NCBI RefSeq assembly: GCF_000971985.1
Contig: NZ_LAQQ01000001.1
Location: 992,001 to 1,056,000, forward strand
Length of the DNA: 64,000 nt
Direction: 5' to 3'
From: Paenibacillus dauci
GTDB lineage: Bacteria; Bacillota; Bacilli; Paenibacillales; Paenibacillaceae
The notes below the pieces were generated by a model. It made no database searches. It had not been told where the DNA came from and saw nothing but the letters and a program-made list of their open reading frames with translations. Below, piece by piece: positions 1 through 8,588 of the stretch (position 1 is the first letter of the stretch; each line of letters begins with the position of its first letter). Position numbers and translations under genes: made by a program.

Positions 1-97
1 GTATATGCAAAATAATCACGATTATCGAGCAAAGAGCCTGCTTCCGACACAAAAGCCGTCTTTACGTCGCTATTTTCCCTTCTCATCGGTACCCCCG

Positions 98-961
98 TTA
101 GCCCTGCTGCATAATGATGACAGTCGCATTATCCTGATGCTTCAGATTTTTTTGCTCAATATGATCAATGATCTGATCGGCAGCATCCTGCGGATCGTCT
201 GTACTTGTCAGAATCGCTTCCAATTCCACTTCCGTCAGTGCGTCATGAATACCGTCGCTGCACAGCAGCACCTTGTCTCCCGGGCGCAGTACGAATGGAT
301 AGTCCCCTATCTCCATACTGTCAAAAGCTTCGTAGCCCAGGTAGTTAACGAGCTGCTTGCGCTGCGGACTGCTGTCTGCCTGTTCCCGCGTCATTTCACC
401 AGCCAGTACTTTTTGATTAAGTACCGCCCCCAGTGTATGCATGGAGTTGACCGGGATAAAACTGTTATTGCGGAATACGCTGATAATACTGTCGCCTACC
501 GCTCCCCAGTACAGATGATGTCCATTCATCACGACAGCAGCCAGTGTAGTTCCTCCATGATTGCCCTTGAGCTGCTGTACAATCTCTCGATTGCTGGCAT
601 AAGCTGCTTCTTCCATATAGTCCGGAATCTGCTGGTAATTCTGTACTTCATCATATTCTCGTAGGAAAGTCGTAACTGCCAGCGTACTCGCCATCCGTCC
701 ATTTGCCAGTCCGCTGATCCCATCAGCCAAAACCGCAAGTGTACCGGCAGCAGTCGCCTTGCTGGCAAAATAGTCATCTTGTTCAGCGCGTGTTCCAATA
801 GTCTGACCGTTACCGATCAGCACCTGGGACGTTTCTCTAGTTGTCTCGCCTACCAGAATAGGATCTTCCTGCATACCGGCAGTCAAATGACGACGCCAGA
901 GAATTAATCCGGTCAGAATGATACAGGCACAGAGCACGATAATATAAGGTGTTCCACTCAT
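98..961 (-). CDS. membrane-anchored PP2C-type Ser/Thr phosphatase
   Basis: A 287-residue protein that should dephosphorylate Ser/Thr residues. One hydrophobic N-terminal segment (about residues 5-22) is followed by a PP2C domain. Metal-binding signatures are visible: DDYF near the start of the domain, LADGISG, GGTTLAA, CSDGIHD and the terminal DNATV. I start it at the ATG at 961, preceded by AGGAGA, rather than at an in-frame codon 63 bases upstream, because the upstream FHA gene ends at 976. It is the last visible gene of a kinase/sheath/tube/FHA cluster and is likely the phosphatase opposing the kinase at 6266-7291. It is distinct from the soluble housekeeping PrpC at 23435-24208. Family assignment is secure; the partner is inferred. 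Confidence 0.88.
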   Translation of the reverse strand: MSGTPYIIVLCACIILTGLILWRRHLTAGMQEDPILVGETTRETSQVLIGNGQTIGTRAEQDDYFASKATAAGTLAVLADGISGLANGRMASTLAVTTFLREYDEVQNYQQIPDYMEEAAYASNREIVQQLKGNHGGTTLAAVVMNGHHLYWGAVGDSIISVFRNNSFIPVNSMHTLGAVLNQKVLAGEMTREQADSSPQRKQLVNYLGYEAFDSMEIGDYPFVLRPGDKVLLCSDGIHDALTEVELEAILTSTDDPQDAADQIIDHIEQKNLKHQDNATVIIMQQG

Positions 962-975
962 ACGATTTCGTTCTC

Positions 976-1512
976 CTATTCTGCAATCATAGCGTTGTTT
1001 TCCCATTCGAAGTGGGCACCGCACAGCGGGATAAAGATAAATTTGCTATGTCCCAGCTGGATCACATCATAAGCATTCAGCTCCACCGGTGAATAGACCG
1101 CTTCATTGTTATGATAAGCCAGTCCTGAAGCATCACCCGGTAGCAGATAGAAATTGCGCTTTTTCGGATCATAGACGATAACCGCATGATTGCGTCTGGA
1201 AATGGTGTTATCACCAATGATGCGAATATGCATTTCTTCCGCACGACCGATAAAGTTTTTCTCCGCCATAATACGATAATCCTGACCCAGTTGCGGGCCT
1301 TCGATGCATACCAGCCATCCGGTTACCGGATGAATGCCAACTGTCTCTCCGAGATAAGGCATGGTCTTGTCTTCTTCATCCTGAACACGTACAGCAGGAC
1401 GCTGATTCGGATAAGCCGCTTCAGCAGCTACAACCGTATTGCAATAAGGGCAAGTGCTTCCGTGTCTTCTTGTACTGAACATGTGTCCATTCGGGCATCT
1501 GGTCAAACTCAT
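976..1512 (-). CDS. zinc-ribbon FHA-domain protein
   Basis: A 178-residue soluble protein. Residues 1-25 hold a short Cys-rich knuckle (RCPNGH then CPYC) that probably binds zinc. The C-terminal half is an FHA domain, which binds phosphothreonine: the GRA turn, SRRNHA and a late conserved asparagine (YHNNE) are visible. It ends 14 bases before the phosphatase start and lies 19 bases after the second FHA gene, so it is in the same operon. In type VI systems an FHA protein is the target of the threonine phosphorylation pathway; a similar adaptor role here is inference. Confidence 0.85.
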   Translation of the reverse strand: MSLTRCPNGHMFSTRRHGSTCPYCNTVVAAEAAYPNQRPAVRVQDEEDKTMPYLGETVGIHPVTGWLVCIEGPQLGQDYRIMAEKNFIGRAEEMHIRIIGDNTISRRNHAVIVYDPKKRNFYLLPGDASGLAYHNNEAVYSPVELNAYDVIQLGHSKFIFIPLCGAHFEWENNAMIAE

Positions 1513-1531
1513 TTATGCTCATCTCCCAATC

Positions 1532-2068
1532 TTAATTTACGAGTAGTCTGGTGTTGGCAATATATAAAACGTCTCCCGGTCCAATCTGATAGGGACGTCC
1601 GATTTCGATTTTATTGGACTTATTCTGGGCTGCAGAACGAATACCGGTACCATTGCTGGAATCTGCATCTTCTACATACCATTCGCCATTGACACAATTA
1701 AGTACGGCATGTTGCGAACTGATGAGTGAAGCATAGTCGCTGCCGGACAGATCAATATCCACTTTGTTGTGGCGGGTATTCTTGCCGATCAGCATGCTGG
1801 TCTCTCCGACAATATCCCAGCCTTTGATCCGCTCGCCGAATTCATCGATAAGAATAATCTCCCGTACTTCCTGATAAACGGGTACATCGGTTTGATTTTT
1901 GAAAAAATGGTGATAGGCATACCAGCCAAAAGCAACGACCATAGCCAAAATGGCTACAATTTTTAGCAAAATCGATGGAATTACAAAAATATACACCAGT
2001 GTAGACAGCGAGATCAGCGCAATGCCGATATCGATACACCATAAACCTGCGGTTCTTTCCGATTTCAC
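1532..2068 (-). CDS. two-TM FHA-domain protein
   Basis: A 178-residue protein with two hydrophobic segments (about residues 9-26 and 31-50) and a C-terminal FHA domain facing the cytoplasm. FHA landmarks are LIGKN, SSQHAV and DADSSNGTG. The start is a GTG at 2068 with GGAGG ten bases upstream. It lies 27 bases after the J-domain gene. A membrane FHA beside a soluble FHA suggests phospho-dependent recruitment of a cytoplasmic complex to the membrane; that role is inferred from context. Confidence 0.83.
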   Translation of the reverse strand: MKSERTAGLWCIDIGIALISLSTLVYIFVIPSILLKIVAILAMVVAFGWYAYHHFFKNQTDVPVYQEVREIILIDEFGERIKGWDIVGETSMLIGKNTRHNKVDIDLSGSDYASLISSQHAVLNCVNGEWYVEDADSSNGTGIRSAAQNKSNKIEIGRPYQIGPGDVLYIANTRLLVN

Positions 2069-2095
2069 TTATGTACAACCTCCATCACTTCACGA

Positions 2096-2548
2096 TCATT
2101 TTTTTCCGGGGCCAAAATATTGTTCAAAGATTGCTGAAGTATCCAGCGGATTTTTCTTTTTGTTGTCATCTTTTTTGATAGATACATTATTGTTTTTAGG
2201 ATTAAAACCGAAAAAGCGTTCAAACTGGGTCTGTACATCACGCGGATCAAAATCTTTGCTGCCTGCCGATGCTGTTGTTCGGTTGGAAGTACGGTTTCCT
2301 GCTGTCTGTCCATTTGGAGCGGTACGCCCTGTCGATGCTCCTGCCAGCTTCTGATCATACTGCTGACGGGTATCGTCATTACTTAGCGTCTCATACGCTT
2401 TTTGTACTTCTTTGAACTTCTGTTCGGCTTCGGCACTGCCCTGATTGGTATCCGGATGATACTGCTTGGCAAGCTTGCGGTATGTCTGTTTGATCTCGGC
2501 TGCCGTAGCAGTCCTGGATACGCCCAGCACCTCATAATAATTGATCAA
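2096..2548 (-). CDS. J-domain (DnaJ-like) co-chaperone
   Basis: A 150-residue protein with an N-terminal J domain (about residues 3-65) including the HPD motif (YHPDTNQ), which stimulates DnaK ATPase. It lacks the Gly/Phe region, zinc fingers and C-terminal substrate domains of housekeeping DnaJ. The rest is polar, Ser/Thr/Asn-rich and ends with a short aromatic segment. Start is TTG at 2548 with AAGGAGG nine bases upstream. Its position between the tube-like gene and the FHA genes suggests it helps assembly or turnover of that complex (inference). Confidence 0.88.
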   Translation of the reverse strand: MINYYEVLGVSRTATAAEIKQTYRKLAKQYHPDTNQGSAEAEQKFKEVQKAYETLSNDDTRQQYDQKLAGASTGRTAPNGQTAGNRTSNRTTASAGSKDFDPRDVQTQFERFFGFNPKNNNVSIKKDDNKKKNPLDTSAIFEQYFGPGKK

Positions 2549-2593
2549 GCGTTCCTGCCTCCTTAATAAAAAAAGATACTCAAAAGTAAGTTA

Positions 2594-2619
2594 TGGAGCC
2601 GCGCAGCTGCACGGCTCCA
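2594..2619 (-). terminator. GC-rich hairpin after the tube-like gene
   Basis: TGGAGCCG pairs with CGGCTCCA around a loop that can itself pair (GCAGCTGC). No long U-run follows on the minus strand, so it may be a partial terminator or 3' mRNA stabiliser that keeps tube mRNA more abundant than the genes after it. Confidence 0.5.
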
Positions 2620-2629
2620 ACTTGGTGGA

Positions 2630-3055
2630 TTAAACTGCGTATCCGCCCTCGATTTTCGCGAGTTCGGTTTTGTCTTTCTTTTGTTTGATGTAGATCGAGA
2701 ATTGACCTACGCCTTCTACATCGCCGAAGTGCTCTGTGTAATCTACAACAAAAGCGTTAGGGAAGTAGATTTTGCGGATCACTTGATCAGCAGCGATAAC
2801 TTCCAGTGTTACTTTGCGGTAGCAATCTGCTTTCTCAGCAGGTACCAGGGACCACAGTGCCAGTTTCATGGTGTCGTCTGCATTGTCACCATCGGTAGCT
2901 GTGATGATTTTACCTGTGATTCTCAGTGTGGAACCAACGTCTGTGGAACGAGCGTTGGAATCGTCCGGTGTATCTGTGTCATAGATCACCGTTTGGATGT
3001 TATCCATCCCCAGTTCAATTGTTTCTACGCCTTCTACTTTGAGTGTGAAACCCAT
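2630..3055 (-). CDS. Hcp/phage tail-tube-like protein (putative)
   Basis: A 141-residue, beta-rich protein with no signal peptide or membrane segment. Size and layout resemble the Hcp/tail-tube fold: short amphipathic strands, a central segment (ITGKII) and a late FPNAFVVDYTEHFGD...GVGQFSIYI segment that recalls the final strands of tail-tube proteins. Start ATG at 3055 has a very strong site (AAGGAGG) and its own downstream hairpin, as expected for a subunit made in bulk. It follows a sheath-like gene. I infer it stacks into the inner tube of a contractile apparatus; homologues may carry uninformative names. Family assignment is by pattern only. Confidence 0.6.
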   Translation of the reverse strand: MGFTLKVEGVETIELGMDNIQTVIYDTDTPDDSNARSTDVGSTLRITGKIITATDGDNADDTMKLALWSLVPAEKADCYRKVTLEVIAADQVIRKIYFPNAFVVDYTEHFGDVEGVGQFSIYIKQKKDKTELAKIEGGYAV

Positions 3056-3362
3056 TTGTGTTCCTCCTTGATATAAATGCTTTTTTTAATTTATGTAAAA
3101 GAGTGAGCCTGTTAAGGCACTCCCAACATACAACCTGAGCATTATACCTGAGTACCGGCACAATTACGCTTGCTATGAAGTTCTGTAATAAGTCCTAAAG
3201 TAAGCATACTGCCGATGACTCTATGTATAACGGTTCCGGCTTGTTACCCGATGCTGGTACAGCATAATGCTGATCAGGCACCAGGCGGGCAGGGATGCCA
3301 GACGGTTATACCCGTCTTCACATTGCGGAATCCCTGCCGTGTCCTGCTGCAAATCATGATGA
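3056..3362 (-). other. intergenic region between sheath-like and tube-like genes
   Basis: A 307-base non-coding gap. It contains a large hairpin (about 3288-3338) in which GGCAGGGAT pairs with ATCCCTGCC and an inner GACGG/CCGTC arm forms, just after the sheath-like gene. It is probably a processing or termination signal that sets the sheath to tube mRNA ratio. No promoter was clear. Confidence 0.5.
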
Positions 3363-5531
3363 TCAGGCTCTGGCAGCGCTGGTTGCCTTGGTGATGGTAA
3401 CTTCCAGGTTTTTCACATTGCCGTTAAATACCAGATCGATATTGCAAAGATTATTTTTCTCGTCGATGACATAGTTCAGATCGTCGCCATCTTGAACGAT
3501 GGAATTGACTGCGCCTTTGGCACCGAGCCAGCGGCTCTTCTGACTGCTTGGGTTGTTGCTGAAGAATTTGACGATGTTCTCGTATTTGAAATCGCTCGTC
3601 TGGAAGCGCAGAATACGCTCCACATACGTACTAACCAGCGTCTTGTAGATGGAATCGAATCCGTCTTCGGACATTGCCAGGCTTCTTGCTTTGTATACGG
3701 TGATTCTGCGAATATCTTTGCCCTGCAGCTGTGCATTCTCCGAAGAGAAGACGAAACCGAAGTTACGGCGGTTAATGGAGTCCTTGATACTATTGGTAAA
3801 GCCGGTGATTTCTTTGGCCATTGTTGTAACAAAGCGCAGGCTGTTATCGCCGGATTCAATATCAAAGCGTACGCCCGGAGCATCGCGCTGTACATCCTTG
3901 AACATTTCTTTGAGATATTCAGGGCATTGATAAGCGGATACCAGACCGGCAGCCACATACGCAGCTCCTACATAGACGCCTTCGATCCACAGCTTGAGGA
4001 TATCTTCTTTTTCCTTGGACAACTGCACACCCGCTTCGGTCTGCATCATACGGCTGTCAATTACAATGCCGGATTTGTCTTTTGGAATAATCGTAAAGTT
4101 CGGTACGCAAGGAATCGCGAATTCACTGTAATCCTGGCGCAGCAGCGGAGTACATTTCTCCATGAACTTGTCGATACCCGAAGTAGCCACATGGTTAAAT
4201 GTCGTCTCTTCACTGGATTCAAAGTTGAAGAACAGCTGCACTTTGTAGTTTTTGACAATCTGCAGCAATAGGGACAGCGATTCCAGTGTATTGCCTTCCT
4301 GCTTGGTCGATTTCTCCGTTCCTTTGAAACGGGCACGGCTAACGCGTACGTTGCCTGCTGCTTCGAGTTCAATGGAGGGTACGATACCGAACCAGATGGT
4401 GTCGGTAAAGTCATTTTTGGAGTTGACCGTGTTCAGATAAGTTTCGAGACGTGGTGCATTCGTACTTTTCACCAGCATATCCAGCTTGGTATTTGTCACG
4501 AGCAGGGTCGGCGCCATACCGCGGTTTTTGGTTGCATACTGGTCGAAGAACATCTTCACACCAAGCAGTTTCTCTACCAGAGGTTTGACTGCTTTTACAA
4601 ACTCGTCTTTGGCATTTTTGTAGAATTCCAGATACGTATTATAGTTCTGTACTTCCAACTCTGTATTTACTTCTGTGTTAATAGCCGGAAGCGGACAGAA
4701 GGTACGAACAACGAGATCTTTGACATACATGGATGGATTCTCGCTTACGCTCTCATAGTCTTCTTCAAAGACAGAGATCAGCTCGGTTGTACCATTATCA
4801 TCCAGCAGCATCAGCTCGGTTGTGTCGGATTTGGGCGCTTCTACGATCTGCAGTTCGCCGCCTTCGCCAATAGTCAGCATACCAATACGGAATTCTTCAG
4901 CCGCTTGATCATCCTGGGCACTTCCCAGCAGCAGGCGGGTCTTGATATCTTCAATAGCCAATGGCAGCATCGCCATAACATTATTGTAGTTCTGGCTGGC
5001 TTCCTCGAACATCTGATTGAGCTTGTCGCCCATTTCCAGTTTTTTCGGATCCGCTTCGTCCAGCTGGTCATACTGTCCATACATATAATGAATTTCTTTA
5101 CGTACCTGACGAATATCATCCATTACCTTTTTAGGAGAGATCATATCCAGCAGATTCTCGAATTTGAAGTCAACATTGGTGATTCCCTGGCTGCGCTTCG
5201 TGTCGATCAGAGTGAACAGCATTTTCAGGAAATCATTGTTTTGGTCGATCCGGATTTCGGAAATGCAGTCATCTGCAATACCGTCCGGCTTTTTGAGGGT
5301 ATAGACCACTTTTTGATTGGCTGCATTAAAGAAAGAATAGACGGTCGGTGTAAATTTGTTCAAAAAATCATCAAAGCTGCGCACCAGTAGATGCTGGCTG
5401 ATTTCTTTGATTTTATCGTCACTAAGGCTATCGATACCTTTGACATCACCAACCAGGGTGATTAGGTCGTGCTTTTCTGGGTTAATTTCTTCAAAAAGCA
5501 TTGTACGGTTCGTTTGATTAATAATATCCAA
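3363..5531 (-). CDS. TssB-TssC-like contractile sheath fusion (putative)
   Basis: About 722 residues, no signal peptide or membrane segment. The N-terminal part resembles TssB/VipA: a GDVKG turn (~30), an SFDDFLNKFTP stretch and VDFKFENLLDMISPKKV (~120-137), which parallels the TssB LNFKSLADFAPDAV region before its helix. The C-terminal ~400 residues have a TssC/VipB-like layout (PCVPNFTI, WIEGVYVGAAYVAAG, YVERI, a terminal LVFNGNVKNLEVTI strand). I infer a sheath protein in which the two usual subunits are fused. The start is uncertain: TTG at 5531 has GGAGG eight bases upstream; an in-frame ATG at 5546 has only GAAGG. The gene is unusually long for a single sheath subunit. Confidence 0.62.
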   Translation of the reverse strand: MDIINQTNRTMLFEEINPEKHDLITLVGDVKGIDSLSDDKIKEISQHLLVRSFDDFLNKFTPTVYSFFNAANQKVVYTLKKPDGIADDCISEIRIDQNNDFLKMLFTLIDTKRSQGITNVDFKFENLLDMISPKKVMDDIRQVRKEIHYMYGQYDQLDEADPKKLEMGDKLNQMFEEASQNYNNVMAMLPLAIEDIKTRLLLGSAQDDQAAEEFRIGMLTIGEGGELQIVEAPKSDTTELMLLDDNGTTELISVFEEDYESVSENPSMYVKDLVVRTFCPLPAINTEVNTELEVQNYNTYLEFYKNAKDEFVKAVKPLVEKLLGVKMFFDQYATKNRGMAPTLLVTNTKLDMLVKSTNAPRLETYLNTVNSKNDFTDTIWFGIVPSIELEAAGNVRVSRARFKGTEKSTKQEGNTLESLSLLLQIVKNYKVQLFFNFESSEETTFNHVATSGIDKFMEKCTPLLRQDYSEFAIPCVPNFTIIPKDKSGIVIDSRMMQTEAGVQLSKEKEDILKLWIEGVYVGAAYVAAGLVSAYQCPEYLKEMFKDVQRDAPGVRFDIESGDNSLRFVTTMAKEITGFTNSIKDSINRRNFGFVFSSENAQLQGKDIRRITVYKARSLAMSEDGFDSIYKTLVSTYVERILRFQTSDFKYENIVKFFSNNPSSQKSRWLGAKGAVNSIVQDGDDLNYVIDEKNNLCNIDLVFNGNVKNLEVTITKATSAARA

Positions 5532-6200
5532 CGCAATTTCCTCCATTCTGGCCTTCACGCTATGTATACAACGTTCACACCCGGAGCCGGAAACAGCTGA
5601 GGAAAATACGAATACGATTAAAATGGTGTTTGCAATTCCCACTTTGGTTCCATGACTTCCGAGTTACAGGAAGTATCATACAATATGAATAGTATATGTT
5701 GTCAATTTTTTGAATTCAGACTTGATTATAGGAAAATACGACTATATGTACATAAGAGATATTGTCGAAATTATCGAATTCTTCCTTTCAGCAGAAAATT
5801 ACTGTCGAAAAAATAACAATATAAATTAATTTCTATTACTTTTTTACTTTTAATGAAAATTATAGTATTTTGAGAAGCTACAGGTCTTTAGTCCCGATAT
5901 AGGAAAGCATGTTCGCCTTTTCAATTCTCTGTTCTTCCTGTAAGGAATTTGAATTTCCCTTTACGTTACTGGGCGATATCAAAAAGTCAATATTACATTA
6001 TTAAGTATCGCCTGTTAATCATTTACTTTTTATATTAACTTTATAAATTTCACCGAAACTTTAGTACTATTTTTGAATTGCGCAAATATGATTCCAAAAA
6101 TAGTCCATGTTTGTGTAATTTAAAATTTTTTTTCGCTTTTATCTGTCATATTCTTCTAGTTTGTAAAATGATTTGCAAGAAATTTTTACATTCTTTTAAC
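5532..6200. other. long AT-rich regulatory region upstream of the sheath-like gene
   Basis: About 670 bases with no convincing gene, markedly richer in A/T than the flanking genes. It separates the kinase gene from the sheath-like gene. It contains one promoter candidate (5675-5705). Such AT-rich DNA is a typical target for transition-state or xenogeneic regulators, but no specific site was recognised. Confidence 0.5.
5675..5705 (-). promoter_or_regulatory. candidate sigma-A promoter for the sheath-like operon
   Basis: On the minus strand TTGACA (5705-5700) and TATGAT (5680-5675) are separated by 19 bases, slightly long, about 130 bases before the chosen start. Confidence 0.4.
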
Positions 6201-6231
6201 AAAAAAACCACACATTAAACGTGTGGTTTTC
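6201..6231 (-). terminator. rho-independent terminator of the kinase gene
   Basis: AACCACAC and GTGTGGTT form the stem with loop ATTAAAC; on the minus strand a run of T follows. It isolates the kinase transcript from the sheath-like operon. Confidence 0.85.
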
Positions 6232-6265
6232 AGTCTATACTCTTGTTAGATGATGGCAAAAACAT

Positions 6266-7291
6266 TTATTTTGATAAATGAGTGCTTTCTTTCATGCTCT
6301 CTTCTGCATCGGAAAATGGAAGTGTGGACATCGTATCTGGATGAGTCATTGACTCTTTTACGTCAGTAGTCATAGAAGATCCCTTTTTGCTCCGGGTTAA
6401 TACCAGATTCCGTTTCCAGAAGCGTTCTGCTTGAACAGCAATTTTGAACCATTTTAGTGAAGCACAACGCTTGTCCGCCGATACCGCCAGTCCCCAGTGA
6501 ATAACCCGGGAGAGAATCGGAGAAGAGACCTGTTCGCTACCGAGCTTTTCCAATGTGTCATTAAACAGACGCTTGGGTACATCGACCGGAGCCCGGCCCT
6601 GACAGCAAAAATAAAATGTGGCTGCCAGACTGTAAATGTCCGAGACTGGTCCCTGACTGGAACGACCGGAATAAAATTCGATTGGTGAATAACCTGCGGT
6701 TGTAAGGATGCTGTGCGTTTTATTCTGATAGCGTACTGCGGATCCAAAATCCAGCAGCTTGGTCTGCCCATCCTCTACGAGCATAATATTGCTGGGCTTT
6801 ACATCTCTGTGAATATACCCCAGCTGATGTATATGCTCCAATGCCTCGATAACCGGCAGCAGCCTGGACTGCATAAAAGCAGGATCAGCCTGCGGTGCAG
6901 ATTGGCGAATATACCGGTCAAGCGTAATTCCGCGACAGTATTCCATGACCAGATAAGCTGTATTATTCTCCTCGAATTCGTCCTCATATTTTACAATACC
7001 GGGATGGTTCAGTTCACGAAGAATACTGCCTTCCTGACGGAAAGTAGACAGCATTTCGTTATATTTAGATTTCAGCCCTGGCTGGGAACATTGTACCGAC
7101 CGGCGATCACGGCTGCGCTCTACCAATGCTCCAGGGAAGAATTCCTTGATTACATGCAGGGTGCCCTTCTCCATATGTCTTGCCACATAGACAACAGATA
7201 ATTCGCTGACAGATAATGTGCGGCGAATCAGATATGTATTTGCAAGCTTCTGATTGCGGGTAAGGGCTGGATTGGTCATTTTCTTGTTCAT
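6266..7291 (-). CDS. Hanks-type Ser/Thr protein kinase with degenerate glycine loop
   Basis: A 341-residue kinase without membrane segment or PASTA domains. Seen: catalytic Lys in VIKEF (~49), HRDVKPSN (~161), DFGSA (~181) and a GYSPIEF activation segment. The nucleotide loop reads RTLSVSELSVVY (~24-35), with no glycine in place of GxGxxG. ATP binding may thus be unusual, yet the other catalytic residues are intact. The ~60-residue polar tail has no recognised domain. Start ATG at 7291 follows AGAGGTGG. It is the upstream member of the FHA/PP2C/sheath locus; I infer a role like PpkA of type VI systems. Confidence 0.87.
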   Translation of the reverse strand: MNKKMTNPALTRNQKLANTYLIRRTLSVSELSVVYVARHMEKGTLHVIKEFFPGALVERSRDRRSVQCSQPGLKSKYNEMLSTFRQEGSILRELNHPGIVKYEDEFEENNTAYLVMEYCRGITLDRYIRQSAPQADPAFMQSRLLPVIEALEHIHQLGYIHRDVKPSNIMLVEDGQTKLLDFGSAVRYQNKTHSILTTAGYSPIEFYSGRSSQGPVSDIYSLAATFYFCCQGRAPVDVPKRLFNDTLEKLGSEQVSSPILSRVIHWGLAVSADKRCASLKWFKIAVQAERFWKRNLVLTRSKKGSSMTTDVKESMTHPDTMSTLPFSDAEESMKESTHLSK

Positions 7292-7704
7292 CGTCCACCT
7301 CTTCGCAACTTTCTCCAGCATGGTGTGTTTTTACTGATAAATGTGTACCTGCTGGCGAGAAATAAATAAAATGCCATATCCATGCAAAACTTTCTATACT
7401 GATAAAAAGTTTGCTTATGTTATGTATGGCCATCATTATAGACATTTTAGCATGAATTTAGAAGAATGTGATTCTCTGAATAAAGAAATTTGCCCGATTT
7501 CAGCAAATTTCCGCTTTTTTTGGTGTTTTTTTGCGCTTGTTTATCTTTTTCTGACTGCAATCATAATCAAAAGCGGTAAAAGCACCATAATGCTTTTACC
7601 GCTTTTGATTATAATTCTATTTCACCGTACCTACAAATACAGCATAAATACGTTCTTACTTGCAATCTCAATCAGATATTTAGCATAACCAATATAGGGA
7701 CTGT
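7292..7704. other. intergenic region with a 22-bp perfect inverted repeat
   Basis: Upstream of the kinase gene a minus-strand TATAAT (7440-7435) could be a -10 box, but its -35 is weak. The region also contains the long inverted repeat described separately. No gene is supported. Confidence 0.4.
7563..7612. repeat. perfect 22-bp inverted repeat with 6-base loop
   Basis: The arms 7563-7584 and 7591-7612 are exact reverse complements (core AAAGCGGTAAAAGC). No U-run follows on either strand, so it may be a terminator without a tract, a large DNA cruciform, or a regulatory palindrome between the kinase and HEAT-like genes. Confidence 0.75.
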
Positions 7705-8310
7705 CTATCTTGTCGTTTTCTCTGCTTTCCAATCGCTCTCTCGCATAATGCGAATTGCACTCTCTGCGATCATCGATACCCGCTCGTCAGGGTCTCTCTC
7801 GGCTGTACGCAGCAGCATGGGTTCGAAGTCCTGCCAGCCGACAAAACTGGTTGCAAATACGGCGGATTGTCTGACTCGCACATCCGTATCCTGCATATAC
7901 CGTGTAAAAATCTCGACAATATCGTGACGTGGCAGAAAATAGGAAGCAATCCCCAATCGACAGATGGCATCCATTTTGTCTTCTGTCGTATCTGCCTGAA
8001 GACACCACTGAATAACTTCGTCTGCCGAACCTACCATTCCTGTCTCGTATAGCAGACGCGCAGCCTCTTCAGCAGAAGGACCCGATAACAGCAAATACGG
8101 AATACTGGTGGACTGATCAATAATCACATACACCAGTGTCGAATGATCATCCATTACAAATGTATAATATCCCGCTTCTGCAGTCAGATCTCTTCGTTCT
8201 ACTGACTCATGCTGTGCTTTCAACATGGATAGGCGACTCTCTCTGGATAACGCTTCCAATAGATTCATATAAATAACCTGTGGCCGGGTACACAATCGAA
8301 TCTGCGACAT
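7705..8310 (-). CDS. HEAT-repeat-like conserved protein
   Basis: A 201-residue soluble protein. The second half resembles HEAT repeats: VRQSAVFATSFVGWQDFEPMLL and DERVSMIAESAIRIM are paired amphipathic helices with the usual Asp-x-Arg-Val turn. The first half has an alpha/beta part with no recognised motif. Start ATG at 8310 has AAAGGAGGAG upstream, which rules out the longer in-frame extension. HEAT proteins scaffold complexes; link to the sheath locus upstream is possible but unproven. Confidence 0.65.
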   Translation of the reverse strand: MSQIRLCTRPQVIYMNLLEALSRESRLSMLKAQHESVERRDLTAEAGYYTFVMDDHSTLVYVIIDQSTSIPYLLLSGPSAEEAARLLYETGMVGSADEVIQWCLQADTTEDKMDAICRLGIASYFLPRHDIVEIFTRYMQDTDVRVRQSAVFATSFVGWQDFEPMLLRTAERDPDERVSMIAESAIRIMRESDWKAEKTTR

Positions 8311-8462
8311 ACGTCTCACTCCTCCTTTGGGGGTTGGGATAGAGATGGTTATATTCAATATTACTATATTCCGTGCTTTAAGAATCATTTTTCTAAATTT
8401 TGTAAGTTAATTTCCATATTATTTATGTTGATTTCTTTTATATTTATACAATTAAACCAAAC

Positions 8463-8506
8463 AACCTGCGGTTCCGAGGTAATGTCAGCGTTCGGAATCG
8501 CAGGTT
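8463..8506 (-). terminator. terminator of the MFS transporter gene
   Basis: AACCTGCGGTTCCGA pairs with TCGGAATCGCAGGTT (one mismatch); a T-rich stretch follows on the minus strand. Confidence 0.7.
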
Positions 8507-8588
8507 ATTTGATCTGATCATTGATACTATTGAATACTTATACATATCGTATCCAGCTGACGTTAAGCAAAATGGTAAAGAAATACCA

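Noticed and set aside
5..664. Plus-strand open frame of 219 codons
   Set aside because: It is antisense to the PP2C phosphatase gene, lacks a ribosome-binding site and has no recognisable domain.
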